A stretch of 39,048 bases of DNA from JBKQHQ01 sp052148715 (GCA_052148715.1 JBKQHQ010000124.1:1-39048); one strand, 5' to 3'; shown: positions 1 through 8,616, counted from the stretch's first letter. Notes: generated by a model from the sequence alone, not told the origin. Numbers and translations are program-made.

Positions 1-42
1 GCCCGTAACTACGTGATCCTACCGGTTCGATCCACCTCCGGG

Positions 43-71
43 GTCATCGCCCGCGCTGCGCGGGCGATGAC
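43..71. repeat. Perfect 29-bp palindrome (REP-like hairpin)
   Basis: Two 14-base arms (43-56 and 58-71) are exact reverse complements round a single T at 57. The arm reads GTCATCGCCCGCGC. It lies 20 bases upstream of the first gene's start codon. It resembles the short extragenic palindromes common in this order. It could also end transcription arriving from upstream, but no T-run follows on the plus strand. Confidence 0.7.
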
Positions 72-91
72 GCCTTACAAGTGGCGCAGGG

Positions 92-1801
92 ATGAAGATC
101 GCCACCTTCAACATCAACAACATCACGCGCCGGCTGCCGAACCTGCTGGAGTGGCTGCAAGCCGCCGAGCCCGACATCGTCTGCCTGCAGGAGCTGAAAG
201 CGACCGATGCGGAATTTCCCGTCACGGCGATCGAACGCGCCGGCTATCGGGCGGTCTGGCGCGGTCAAAAGACCTGGAACGGCGTCGCGATCCTGGCGCG
301 CGACGCCGCGCCCGTCCTCACGCGCACCGAGCTTCCCGGCGATCCGGGCGACACGCAGGCGCGCTACATCGAGGCGGCCGTGCAGGGCATTCTGGTCGCC
401 TGCCTCTACCTGCCGAACGGCAATCCGCAGCCCGGCCCGAAATTCAGCTACAAGCTCGCCTGGTTCAAGCGCTTGATCGGCCATGCCGCGGAGCTGTACG
501 CTGCGGGCGTGCCGGTCGTGCTCGCGGGCGATTATAACGTCGTGCCCACCGAGCTCGACATCTATCCCACCAAATCCTGGGACAAGGATGCGCTGCTGCG
601 GCCGGAAAGCCGCGCGGCGTTTCGCCTGTTGCTCGCGCAAGGCTGGACCGACGCCATCCGCGCGCTGCATCCGGACGAGCCGATGTACACATTCTGGCAT
701 TACCTGCGGAACCGCTGGGAGCGCGACGCCGGCCTGCGCCTCGATCACCTTCTGCTCAGCCCCGATCTCGCCGACCGCCTAGCCGACGCCGGCGTCGACC
801 GCGACGTGCGCGGCAAGGACAACGCCAGCGACCACGCCCCGGCCTGGATTCTTTTGCACGGCAAAACCAAAGTTCCGCGCAAGCGGGCCAAGCCAGCGAC
901 CGCTTCCGCGCGGAAAGAAAGCCCATCGCCGAAGATGCCTGCGGCCGAGCGCGGCGCGCCGCCCCGGCCCCTACTCGTCATCGACGGCGATTCTTTCGCG
1001 CACCGGTCCTATCACGCGCTCCCCAAGACCATCTTGCGGCGGGGAAACAAGGGCGCCGGCGCCATCGTCGGCTTCGCCAATTTCCTGCTGCGGCTTTACG
1101 CGGCTGAGCGCCCCCGCGCCGTGCTGGTCGGCTGGGACACGCTGGAGGCGCCCACCTATCGGCACGAAAAATTTCCGGCCTATCAGAGCGGGCGGAAATT
1201 TGACGACGCGCTGATCGAGCAGCTCGCCGTGCTGCCGCAATTCGTGGCCGCGTGCGGCTTCGCCAACGCCAAGGCGCCAGGCTTTGAGGCCGACGATTTC
1301 CTCGCCGCCGCGGCTGCCGCCGAGGAGCGGCACGGCGGCAGCGTGCTGGTGGCGAGCGGCGACCGCGACACGTTTCAGCTCGCCTCCGCGGCAACGACGA
1401 TCCTCTTTCCCATCAAGGCCGGCGAGATGGCGCGCATCGGCCCCGCCGAAGTGCGGGAGCGCTATGGGGTCGATCCGAACCAGGTGCCGGATTTCATCGC
1501 GCTGCGCGGCGACCCTTCCGACAAGCTGCCGGGCGCCGCCGGCGTCGGCCCGAAAGGCGCCGCCGATCTCATCCGCCGCCACGGCTCGCTCGAAGCCATC
1601 CTCGCCGCCGGCCGCTTCGCGACCCAGGCCGAGGCACTGCGGCTCTACCACTCGATCGCCACCATGGATGCCGGCGCGCCGCTCCCGGCCCTCCCCGATC
1701 AAGCGCCGACGTGGGCAAAGGCGGCAGAGCTTGCCCGGGAGTGGGAGCTGAACCGGCTGGCTGAGCGACTTGCGGAGATGGCGGGAGCGGAGCCGGGGTG
1801 A
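92..1801 (+). CDS. Fusion of exonuclease III (AP endonuclease) and 5'-3' flap exonuclease
   Basis: 569 residues in one uninterrupted frame. Residues 1-257 are an ExoIII/XthA-type Mg-dependent phosphoesterase: N-terminal TFNIN, QELK with E34, NGVAIL (63-68), GDYNV (146-150), LRLDHLL and SDHAP (246-250), so the catalytic set looks complete. A basic, Ala/Pro-rich linker (~258-292) follows. Residues 293-540 are a Pol I-type 5' nuclease: IDGD (D298), VGWDT (D349), EADD (399-402), GDRD (423-426), GDPSDKLPG (D474, D477) and the helix-three-turn-helix GVGPKGA. All expected acidic metal ligands are present. Each family is normally a stand-alone protein or, for the 5' nuclease, the N-terminus of Pol I. 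One polypeptide would cut the DNA backbone at abasic sites and remove 5' flaps, as in long-patch base-excision repair; that coupling is inference. The start is preceded by a purine-rich GCAGGG. Confidence 0.9.
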   Translation: MKIATFNINNITRRLPNLLEWLQAAEPDIVCLQELKATDAEFPVTAIERAGYRAVWRGQKTWNGVAILARDAAPVLTRTELPGDPGDTQARYIEAAVQGILVACLYLPNGNPQPGPKFSYKLAWFKRLIGHAAELYAAGVPVVLAGDYNVVPTELDIYPTKSWDKDALLRPESRAAFRLLLAQGWTDAIRALHPDEPMYTFWHYLRNRWERDAGLRLDHLLLSPDLADRLADAGVDRDVRGKDNASDHAPAWILLHGKTKVPRKRAKPATASARKESPSPKMPAAERGAPPRPLLVIDGDSFAHRSYHALPKTILRRGNKGAGAIVGFANFLLRLYAAERPRAVLVGWDTLEAPTYRHEKFPAYQSGRKFDDALIEQLAVLPQFVAACGFANAKAPGFEADDFLAAAAAAEERHGGSVLVASGDRDTFQLASAATTILFPIKAGEMARIGPAEVRERYGVDPNQVPDFIALRGDPSDKLPGAAGVGPKGAADLIRRHGSLEAILAAGRFATQAEALRLYHSIATMDAGAPLPALPDQAPTWAKAAELAREWELNRLAERLAEMAGAEPG

Positions 1802-1837
1802 GGATGAGCGTTGCGGTGGCTGAGGAGATCCTTATGC

Positions 1838-1870
1838 GGCGCCGCGGTTGCCACGACGACAGGAAATCAC
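1838..1870. repeat. Left imperfect direct repeat flanking the ParA/AlbA_2 cassette
   Basis: This 33-base stretch aligns without gaps to 4496-4528 with 27 of 33 positions identical, including an exact 12-base core and flank (GTTGCCACGACGA). Both copies have the same orientation. They bracket the ParA and AlbA_2 genes and the right copy lies at the broken end of the AbiEii toxin gene. It may be an attachment-type or target-site duplication; chance similarity in GC-rich DNA is not excluded. Confidence 0.45.
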
Positions 1871-1950
1871 AACCGGTTGACCCAGGCCTCTATCTCCTTA
1901 AGGATTTGTTTGATCATGGGTTTGTCTTGCGGCAAGGTTCGTCGCTGGGT

Positions 1951-2931
1951 TCAATTCAACTCAATCCGCACCTCAATGTCCGTTGCTAGTGCTTCAAAAT
2001 CATTATAGCACTCTTGCACAGCGGCCTGGTGCCCGCCTATCGCACCATCAGCTGGCTTAAGCAGAAACATGGGTTTGCGTGCTTCCTGAGCCATCGGCAT
2101 GAGTGAGCGGTAGTCCTTGAGCTGTGCCAGTCGATTTTGGTCGGACTGCTGCGATGCGATACTCGGCGGCATATCTAACACAGCCTCAGCGTATGTTCGT
2201 GGGGCTCGATCCAGCCAACGCTGAAAGGCCTTGGCGGCTCTGGCCCCGCGCGAAGAATATCGTGACACCACATAGCCAAGTGGCCGCATGTCCCCTTGAG
2301 GTAGCTCGAAGCCCAAGTTCTTGGGAGCTCTGTCGCGCCGATCCTTCCATTCCAGCCGCCAAGCTTTTAGCTTTGGCCCAACGTTCTGAAGGCCGCGGAT
2401 CGAGAACAAGTCAGCTCCAATTGGTACAACTACGAAATCGGCCGACACCAGAGCGCATCGATTGATGGCTCCCAGATTTGGGCCAACATCTATTAGGCCA
2501 ATATCCGCTGTTTGAGCCGCTCCGACTGACCTGAGCATTCGATCGAAAGCCGCCGTAACGCGGAAAGCACGAGCTTCGCCATTTAAGCAGCGAGACCATT
2601 GCGCGGAAAGTTCGTCCTCCACTTCGGACAGCGTCAAATCACCGGGGATAAGAGCAAGTCTATCGGCGATGAGCTGTGGAGTAACGGGAAACAGGTCACC
2701 AGTGCCCTCAATAAGCGGCTGCATCGACGAGTAGACTGTGGCAGCCCCGCCTGCAGACCACAGGGTCTCAATGCGGTCGTCTTGAAGGAACATCCCAGAA
2801 AGGTTTGCCTGCGGATCGAGATCGACCGCTACGACACGACGCCTGCGAAGCGCGAACATGTAGGCAAGGTGATAGACGAGTGATGTTTTCCCTACCCCAC
2901 CCTTGTTGTTGAAAAAGGCAAGCGTTTTCAT
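1951..2931 (-). CDS. ParA/Soj-family (MinD-like) ATPase
   Basis: 326 residues. The N-terminus carries a deviant Walker A motif, KGGVGKTS (10-17), with the signature lysine of ParA/MinD ATPases. Walker A' VDLDPQANLS is at 36-45, and a Walker B-type LIDVGPNLG follows in the middle. These ATPases dimerise on ATP and bind DNA or membrane to position cargo; some act outside partition. The last ~100 residues are less typical of chromosomal ParA. No parB or parS-like partner is visible. The start codon overlaps the stop of the upstream AlbA_2 gene (ATGA), so the two are probably translated together and may act together. Base composition is clearly more AT-rich than the core genes nearby, consistent with transfer. 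Cargo and role are unknown; a partition function for a lost element is the main alternative to a defence role. Confidence 0.85.
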   Translation of the reverse strand: MKTLAFFNNKGGVGKTSLVYHLAYMFALRRRRVVAVDLDPQANLSGMFLQDDRIETLWSAGGAATVYSSMQPLIEGTGDLFPVTPQLIADRLALIPGDLTLSEVEDELSAQWSRCLNGEARAFRVTAAFDRMLRSVGAAQTADIGLIDVGPNLGAINRCALVSADFVVVPIGADLFSIRGLQNVGPKLKAWRLEWKDRRDRAPKNLGFELPQGDMRPLGYVVSRYSSRGARAAKAFQRWLDRAPRTYAEAVLDMPPSIASQQSDQNRLAQLKDYRSLMPMAQEARKPMFLLKPADGAIGGHQAAVQECYNDFEALATDIEVRIELN

Positions 2932-4130
2932 GTCCGCTTCCTAACTATCGCATGTACCCAGGTCGGAGCATTCGGCGGCTCAAACTGAAATTCTGCCGGC
3001 AAATTCCCGTTTGCCGCGAGAGCGCGCCGGACGATCTCGAGGCCCTGCCCGAACCGCTCTACGAAGCCATATCCCTTAAGCGCTTCGGCTATGGTTGGGT
3101 TACGGTAGTCAGTGAATCCCGGTTGCCCAAATGTTTCAGGAGTAATCGCGCCAAATGGACCGCCTGGGCTTAATATCTCAATGCGGTCCGAGTACCAGGT
3201 CACCCGAACCGGCGCGTTAGCACCGTCATAGGTGCGGTGCATAACTGCGTTTCGGACAAGCTGTTGAAGCGCGGCAAGTGGATAGTCAGTAGCTCGTATG
3301 TGTGTGCCAGACGCCATTGCTACTGACTCGGCTATTGCGGTGTCCATGAATTCGTCGATCCGGCGTAGCTGATCAGGGATTGTTCCGGTCAGCGTGCGCT
3401 CATCGAGCGTCTCATCTGTTAGATTGATTCCAGCTATACGTCGCCAGGACAATATCGCACCGGGGAACCAATCCTGAGGCGACTTTCCGAGCATCAGTAT
3501 GGCAGTAGTCGTCGGCACTTCGTCACGGCCAATAAGCCGCAATGCGCGCAACTGCTGCTGTGTCGTTCTCTGATTCTGAGCGACAGTGTCTACTGAAACA
3601 AGGGATGGTACGTATTCCAATTTAAATCGATTTAGGTCGAGATCATCAAGCGTAGCTCCGCTAACGGGCTGAGCGTCGAATGGGAGATTTCCCCACCGCC
3701 GCTTTTCGATGAGCCGCCGCTCTTCTTCCGGTGAAGCAATGGCTCGCCGTGGACCGACCCGAATCCAGGCCCTTCCGCGAAAGCGAACAGGAGGATTCTC
3801 CGAAGGATGAACAATTATTACTGCAATTGCGCAGCTATTAACCGTAGCGCGCCGTACTTCCATCATAGGGAAGGGCGTTATCGCGCCGTCATCTCTGATT
3901 TGCCCGAGACCCAGCAGCAATTCGTCATCGATCGCGAGGTTCGAGCATGACCCATTATCTTCGATTCCGACAAATACTACGCCGGGCTCACGGTGATCGG
4001 GCAGATCATTCGCGAACGCGCACACAGCCTCTCGAATTCGATCCGGGTCGGCCGAGTTTCTCTTCCGTTCAGTTCGATCAGCCTCGCCACTTGAGAGCAG
4101 CATCTCAAGATCTTCGTCTATCACAGGCAT
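2928..4130 (-). CDS. AlbA_2 (Schlafen-type) DNA-binding domain + HATPase domain protein, RecG-like regulator
   Basis: 400 residues from the ATG at 4130. This start is chosen because AAAGGAG lies 9 bases upstream; the frame is open a further 43 codons without a better site. Residues ~16-135 form an AlbA_2 domain: the early acidic/basic E..RTERK segment, VVFVGIEDNG (51-60) and WIRVGPRR (122-129). Residues ~285-400 match the HATPase_c_4 region found in proteins often annotated as putative ATP-dependent DNA helicase: LQQLVRNAVMHRTY, DRIEILSPGG (315-324), YRNPTIAEAL and GFVERFGQGL. Families with this layout are transcription regulators or stress/defence proteins; there is no helicase core here. 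The gene overlaps the downstream ParA-like gene by four bases. It looks intact among wrecked neighbours, suggesting it is still under selection. Its target is unknown. Confidence 0.85.
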   Translation of the reverse strand: MPVIDEDLEMLLSSGEADRTERKRNSADPDRIREAVCAFANDLPDHREPGVVFVGIEDNGSCSNLAIDDELLLGLGQIRDDGAITPFPMMEVRRATVNSCAIAVIIVHPSENPPVRFRGRAWIRVGPRRAIASPEEERRLIEKRRWGNLPFDAQPVSGATLDDLDLNRFKLEYVPSLVSVDTVAQNQRTTQQQLRALRLIGRDEVPTTTAILMLGKSPQDWFPGAILSWRRIAGINLTDETLDERTLTGTIPDQLRRIDEFMDTAIAESVAMASGTHIRATDYPLAALQQLVRNAVMHRTYDGANAPVRVTWYSDRIEILSPGGPFGAITPETFGQPGFTDYRNPTIAEALKGYGFVERFGQGLEIVRRALAANGNLPAEFQFEPPNAPTWVHAIVRKRT

Positions 4131-4471
4131 CTCGTCTACTCCTTTACTGCAGATCGGGGGGCCGTGCGTCAGTGAGGCCTTCGTCGTCCAGTAGCCGATG
4201 GCCGGCCGGACACCAACGCGATCTGGATCAATCCGTGGGGAACGCGATACATGGCGCAATCAAGGCCGCGGTAGGCGCTCGGTGATCGTAGCACGGAGCC
4301 CTCTGTTGCTCGCACTATGAGTTGCCGTTTACATTTCTGCCACTTGTATTACGCTTGCGATCGACACGCAATCCCACAGCTTGCCTACGCGAAGCCGAGC
4401 TTGGCCGACAAGGGGTATCTTCCGGTTCTGTACAGGAGGCGCGGTTCTGCGGGAGAAATAACGACGGCCCG

Positions 4472-4888
4472 CTACTGTTTCAATTGGAGCCTGCTGGGAC
4501 CGCCGTTGCCACGACGAGAGGGAACCACGCGCTGAACCTTGTCGATACCGTCGATGCGGATCGTGTTTGCCAGCCAGTCGTAAAAATCCTTGCGGCTTTG
4601 CCGATGCGCGGGCTTGTCCTGGTTGCGTCCGGTTTTCACATCCCGGTCTGGCGGAGGGTTGATCCGAATATCGATATCTTCCGAGAACCGGTTGATGATC
4701 TGAAAACCCTTGGAAAGCGATGCCCCGCCCTTCAACTCGAACTTCATGCCCAACTGTTGCAGGCCATAGAGGCAATGCATGATCCAATAGTCTTTTTCGA
4801 CCAATGCCGGATCAATGGCCCTTTGTTGCGCAACGATCCGGATCAGATCGGAGAATTGCGGATGGTTGTGCAGATAGTCAGCCGGCAT
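4472..4888 (-). pseudogene. AbiEii/AbiGii-type nucleotidyltransferase toxin, 3'-truncated
   Basis: 138 residues covering only the N-terminal half of a family usually about twice as long or more. The nucleotidyltransferase core is visible: EKDYWIMHCL (31-40), KGGASLSKGF (53-62) and FSEDIDI (68-74) with the paired metal-binding Asp. Similarity appears to stop after GIDKVQR; the last ~20 residues are basic and unlike the family. The break coincides with the right-hand 33-bp repeat bordering the AlbA_2/ParA cassette, so insertion of that cassette may have cut the gene. No AbiEi antitoxin gene is seen upstream, where only the broken restriction-modification gene lies. AbiEii toxins transfer nucleotides to inhibit growth during phage infection; this remnant is probably inactive. 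A functional short form cannot be excluded. Confidence 0.75.
4496..4528. repeat. Right imperfect direct repeat flanking the ParA/AlbA_2 cassette
   Basis: Partner of 1838-1870: 27 of 33 bases identical, ungapped, same orientation. It lies inside the aberrant 3' end of the AbiEii remnant, just where family similarity is lost. The interval between the two copies is about 2.6 kb and contains exactly the AlbA_2 and ParA genes. Confidence 0.45.
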
Positions 4889-4936
4889 GAGGCGCCGTGT
4901 TTGCGGTCAATGCCCGGGAGAAGAACTTCTTCGTCC

Positions 4937-7652
4937 TCACGTTTCCGTAATCCCGCGCAGCGCGCCGCAATCGCGGTACATCGTATGACGCAACCCCCTA
5001 AGCTTTCCTGACTTAGCGTCCTTAAATTCTTCGAGCCGCTTAAAGTGATGATGGAGGGTGGGAAATGTTGCCTTGAAGATCCGTTCTGCGTCAGATTCAT
5101 TGGAGACATGAGCCCAAGGCCACGCGTAGTCACTGCTTGATTTCATGACGATCATGAATAAGCCTGAATCGGGGCTCGACCAGCGATGAATGTCCTGGCC
5201 GCGCAAATATGGTTTAATGATCCAATCGAGCGATGGGTCTTGTGCGATAAGGCGCTCTCGCGCGGACGCGTCGATGAGGAACGCTTCGTTCAAGCCCGTC
5301 TTTATTCCGTATAAAGGATGAACCCCGACGTATTCTGTCAAGGGTGCGCCGTTCTGCTTGATCTTCTCCAACAGTGCCATGACCGCCGGCGGCTCAAGCG
5401 TCCAAGTGCCCTTCGTGAAGTGCGCCCGAGGTAGCGGATAGGTCGCCCGTGCCACGGCCGCGTCGAGCCCCTTTTCCGGCACTTCGTCCCGCGGAATGAC
5501 GCAGACATCTGTGCTGGTTGGCTCGTTGCTATTCACAGGTTTGCGCACAACGAGTACTGACGGAAACACATCGGCATCGGGAAAGAATTTCCTTGCGTGG
5601 CCAAAATCCGCGACGAACTCGATCCAGGCGTGGTCGGCAAAAAGCCCGCGCAATCCCTCGGCATAGCCAGCCCGCATCCACTTATTCGTGACAACATAGG
5701 AGAGCCGCCCTCCGGGCTTCAGCAATGTCAGGCCTTGGTCGTAGAAATAGACGTAAAGGTCGGCGGCTCCATCGTATGTCCTCGGAAAATCTCGCTTCAA
5801 CGCCGGCTTAATGGCCCGGATCAGCTCTTGGCGTACATACGGTGGGTTGCCAATGATGGCATGGAAACCGCCTTGCAGCTCGGCGCTACTCCACTCGCGC
5901 CATACTCCTGGAAACGCGACCTGCCAATTATGGAATCGCTCGTCGCGCACAAGAGCGCGCGCCTCGTTTAGGAGTCCAGCGAAGCGCACGGCGTCTTTGC
6001 GCATTGAAGTCGGAATGCGGTCCAGGATGTCCTTGGACTCAAGGTGACCGTTGCCGCGATCGGTGGCCCCGAGGCGGAGCTTGCCGCGGGCGATATCGAA
6101 AGGATCACCGAACTGTCCGTCGAGCCAGGCCCGGACGGCAGACTGAGCCTCGCGGTCGAGGGTGAGCCAATCGAGGGCGTAAAGGATCTTGACGAAGGTG
6201 TCGAGCGGCCTGGTCTCCTGCTCGATACCGTCGAATAGCGTTCTCGATTGGTGCACCTCAGCGATATCGATGTCGTTCACGCGCTCGAGCTTTTGCATGG
6301 CGAGCGCCTGCGCCATGGCCTTCTGCATCGGCTCGTTGATGAGAAGCTGGCCGCCCCATTTGGTGAGCCGGTCCATGGCGGCGCGCAGCCAGAAGCCGAA
6401 CAGCGAGTTGCCACGCTGTCGGCATCGTCTTGGCGGTGGGAGAGTTTGAACACGAGATCGGCCACGATGGCATCGGGCAGCTCGATGCGGCCCAAGAGTG
6501 GCGCGTTTTCCTGCGCGAAAAGCCCGCCATTGTAGGGCGGGATGCCCAGTGCATCGTCACCCTCTGCGATGGCTCGAAAGACGGCGGCGAGTTTCGGCCA
6601 GTAGGTCGCCAGTGAGGATGAGAAGACCTGGCCCTTTGCGATGCGGTCGGCAATTTCGAACCGCATTGTGGTCAATGAGTAGGACTTATAAGGCTCCTGT
6701 CGATCTGGAAGCAGCTCGCGATCCTCGGCGTAAACGACGAACAACAACTGGTAGAGCAGGACGAGGGCGCTCTGGCGCACATCGTCAAGGTAGATCTTGT
6801 CGATGACGGGTGGACGGAACTATCGTGTTGGTGTAGAGCGGCGACAAGCTTCGGGAATAGCTCGTGAAAGACAAGGTGGGATAGGTCCTTGGTGACCTTC
6901 TCCTCCCACATCTTGCCGGCCTCACGCGAGATGTCATGGAACGTGCGCGGGCCTTCGGTCGGCAGGAAAGCACGCTTGCCGAACATGAGGACAAAGAGGC
7001 GCAGGCAGCGGTCCGGGGTCACGCGCGGATCAGCCTGGTCGACGAGGTCCTGCTCGTGGCCGGGGAGCCCTAAGGCCTTGGCGAGGTCGATCTCGAAGAA
7101 GTCCTCGGAGACGGAGAGCGCGCCCTGGAAATAGAGGCGCCATTTCTGGCCGTTGGTAAGAATACCGAGCCGCAGCCTGCCTGACGTCTGCACATCGACA
7201 CGGCTGAGGTATTGGAGCATCTGGGTAGAGGGCACGCCCTCCTCTTGGGCTTCGCGTTTGTCGGCCCGGTCGAGGGCGCGGCCCCAGCGCTTGGCTTCGA
7301 GGATGGCAAGGCCGTGCTGAAAGCGCCTCCATTGTTCCTTCTCGGCAACGGCATGGGTCCGGGATTGAGTGTCGGCAAAGAGGAGCGCGTCCGGTACCTG
7401 TTTGCGGCCCTTGGCCGAGAGCGTTTGCTGCACCTCGACATCCGTCCAGCCCAGAAGCTGGAGTACGGGATAGATGAAGTTCTTCTCGGTCTGGGCCTCG
7501 TTCGGCCTTGCGATCTCAATCAAGCTTCCGGCGAGATCCCGCAGGCGGTCCCTTAACGCCTTGAATTCAATGGTGTTCAGTGCGTTCCATTGCTCTGTCC
7601 GCTCGATACCCTCGAGGAAGTAGTCGCGTGTGAAGAGATTGCCGGAAATCAC
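4937..7652 (-). pseudogene. Type IIG (Eco57I-like) restriction-modification enzyme, multiply broken
   Basis: Three reading-frame pieces in order. Piece 1 (7652 to ~6810, GTG start) is the N-terminal nuclease: NLFTRDYFLEGI, VPD (86-88) and ILEAK (117-121) form a PD-(D/E)XK site. Piece 2 (~6830 to ~6415), in another frame, continues VRQSALVLLYQLLFVVYAEDREL and PPYNGGLF. Piece 3 (~6410 to 4937) begins GNSLFGFWLRAAMDRLT and has the methyltransferase catalytic motif NPPY (177-180 counting from the ATG at 6376). Frames change near 6810-6830 and near 6410. At the second junction a stretch of roughly 250 residues expected in the family is absent, including the DPAxGSGHFL SAM-binding motif. The C-terminus (specificity region) also stops early. 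Such enzymes methylate and cut DNA in one chain. This copy cannot encode one and is a clear relic. Confidence 0.85.
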
Positions 7653-8071
7653 GAATCAACTCTCTGCCGGGTGTCCGGAGCGGTTACCTAGCACACCGTT
7701 ACCCAAGCCAAATGCAGAGAGCTTGCTCGAACAATTCCTCACCCCGCTTTAGGATTATTGACTCATCCCACGCGTCCCGTGATCCTGCACGCTCGGATGG
7801 CGCGTAACCTCGGCAAAGGCCCCTCGTCAGTCTTGCGGCATCTACACAATCTATGTTGACATCCTTTCTATAGATGATAAGATTGCGCGCGATTCAAGGG
7901 AGCCGCCGGGTGGGCGCGAGCATCAAGCCCGCTGCGACGCAGCAGCAACCGCAGCATTCCCGCTTGCATCGGGAAGCGCTCAAGCGGCCGCGACGTGCCG
8001 CGCGCATTGCCGTCCCGCGCGCCGGTCCGTCCGCGCGCGGGCGAATGTGTAGATCCCGCGGCAGTCCCATT

Positions 8072-8244
8072 GTCATTGCGAGCACCAGGATCGGCGCTCC
8101 GCGCCGTCCGAGTGCAGGCTCCGCGAACAATCTCATGTGGCACGCGATTGCCGCGGGCGCGCCCGAAGTCGGGTGTTCCCGACTTCGGAAATGATGATGG
8201 CGCGAGTCGGAAACATCCGACTTGCGCTGCGCCCTCGCAATGAC
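8072..8244. repeat. Composite palindromic element with 11-bp terminal inverted repeats
   Basis: GTCATTGCGAG at 8072-8082 is the exact reverse complement of CTCGCAATGAC at 8234-8244. Inside are a perfect 11-bp stem with a TGTT loop (8163-8188, CCGAAGTCGGG arm) and a 7-bp stem with an AACA loop (8205-8222, AGTCGGA arm). The structure, ~173 bases with no gene, resembles a non-coding palindromic unit or small MITE-like element. Confidence 0.65.
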
Positions 8245-8248
8245 GAGT

Positions 8249-8402
8249 GCGCGACGCCCTGGAGGGCTGGCGACAAAGCACGGCGGTCTGCAATGCTGGA
8301 GCTTAGCTCCGGTCGCATCTCATCATCAGACATCTCAGAATTGCCGGAAAACGAAACGAACCCACGGGGCCAGATGCAAGCCGCTCAATAATCCCCTCAC
8401 CC
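8249..8402. repeat. Direct repeat copy 1 (~153 bp)
   Basis: Begins GCGCGACGCCCTGG and ends CCTCACCC. It matches 8464-8616 along its whole length with scattered substitutions and a few single-base gaps. The copies are separated by ~61 bases. A short frame on the minus strand starts with similar residues in both copies (MSD.EM.PEL), typical of a repeated non-coding element that yields spurious ORFs. Confidence 0.8.
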
Positions 8403-8463
8403 AAAAAATGCGCGACGGGGCCCCTGTTCTTTTCCTGTATTTTATTCAGAGGAGCGGCGGAGC

Positions 8464-8616
8464 GCGCGACGCCCTGGCGGGCCGGCGACCACGCACCACG
8501 GTCTGCAATGCCGGAGCCTAGCTCTGGTGGCATCTCATGATCAGACATCTCAGAATTGCCGAAACCCGAAACGAACCCACGGGGCCGGATGCAAGCCGCT
8601 CAACAATCCCTCACCC
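8464..8616. repeat. Direct repeat copy 2 (~153 bp)
   Basis: Second copy of the repeat at 8249-8402, same orientation. Its right end runs six bases into the livF stop-codon region, so the last codons of livF lie within or abut the repeat. That placement suggests the repeat arrived or duplicated right at the transporter operon's 3' end. Confidence 0.8.

Larger units (their letters stand above)
7653..8610. other. Gene-free stretch rich in hairpins and repeats
   Basis: About 960 bases between the broken restriction-modification gene and livF. No credible gene is seen: short frames here lack ribosome sites and run through repeats. The part from ~8070 to 8616 is packed with inverted and direct repeats listed separately. 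The part 7653-8070 shows no clear feature. It may be a landing zone marking the edge of the accessory island. Confidence 0.6.

Noticed and set aside
1798..2465. Short frames at 1798-1989, 1811-2008 and 2124-2465 on the plus strand
   Set aside because: No ribosome sites or homology; they lie after the nuclease gene or opposite the ParA-like gene.
1951..2931. Chromosome or plasmid partition locus (parA with parB/parS)
   Set aside because: No ParB-like gene and no inverted-repeat centromere cluster nearby; the partner gene is an AlbA_2 protein.
2928..4130. RecG-type DNA helicase, a common automatic label for this architecture
   Set aside because: No Walker A or helicase motifs are present; only AlbA_2 and HATPase_c_4-like regions are visible.
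8249..8616. CRISPR-like array suggested by two long repeats
   Set aside because: Only two copies of ~153 bases with one ~61-base gap; no short regular repeat-spacer pattern and no cas genes.
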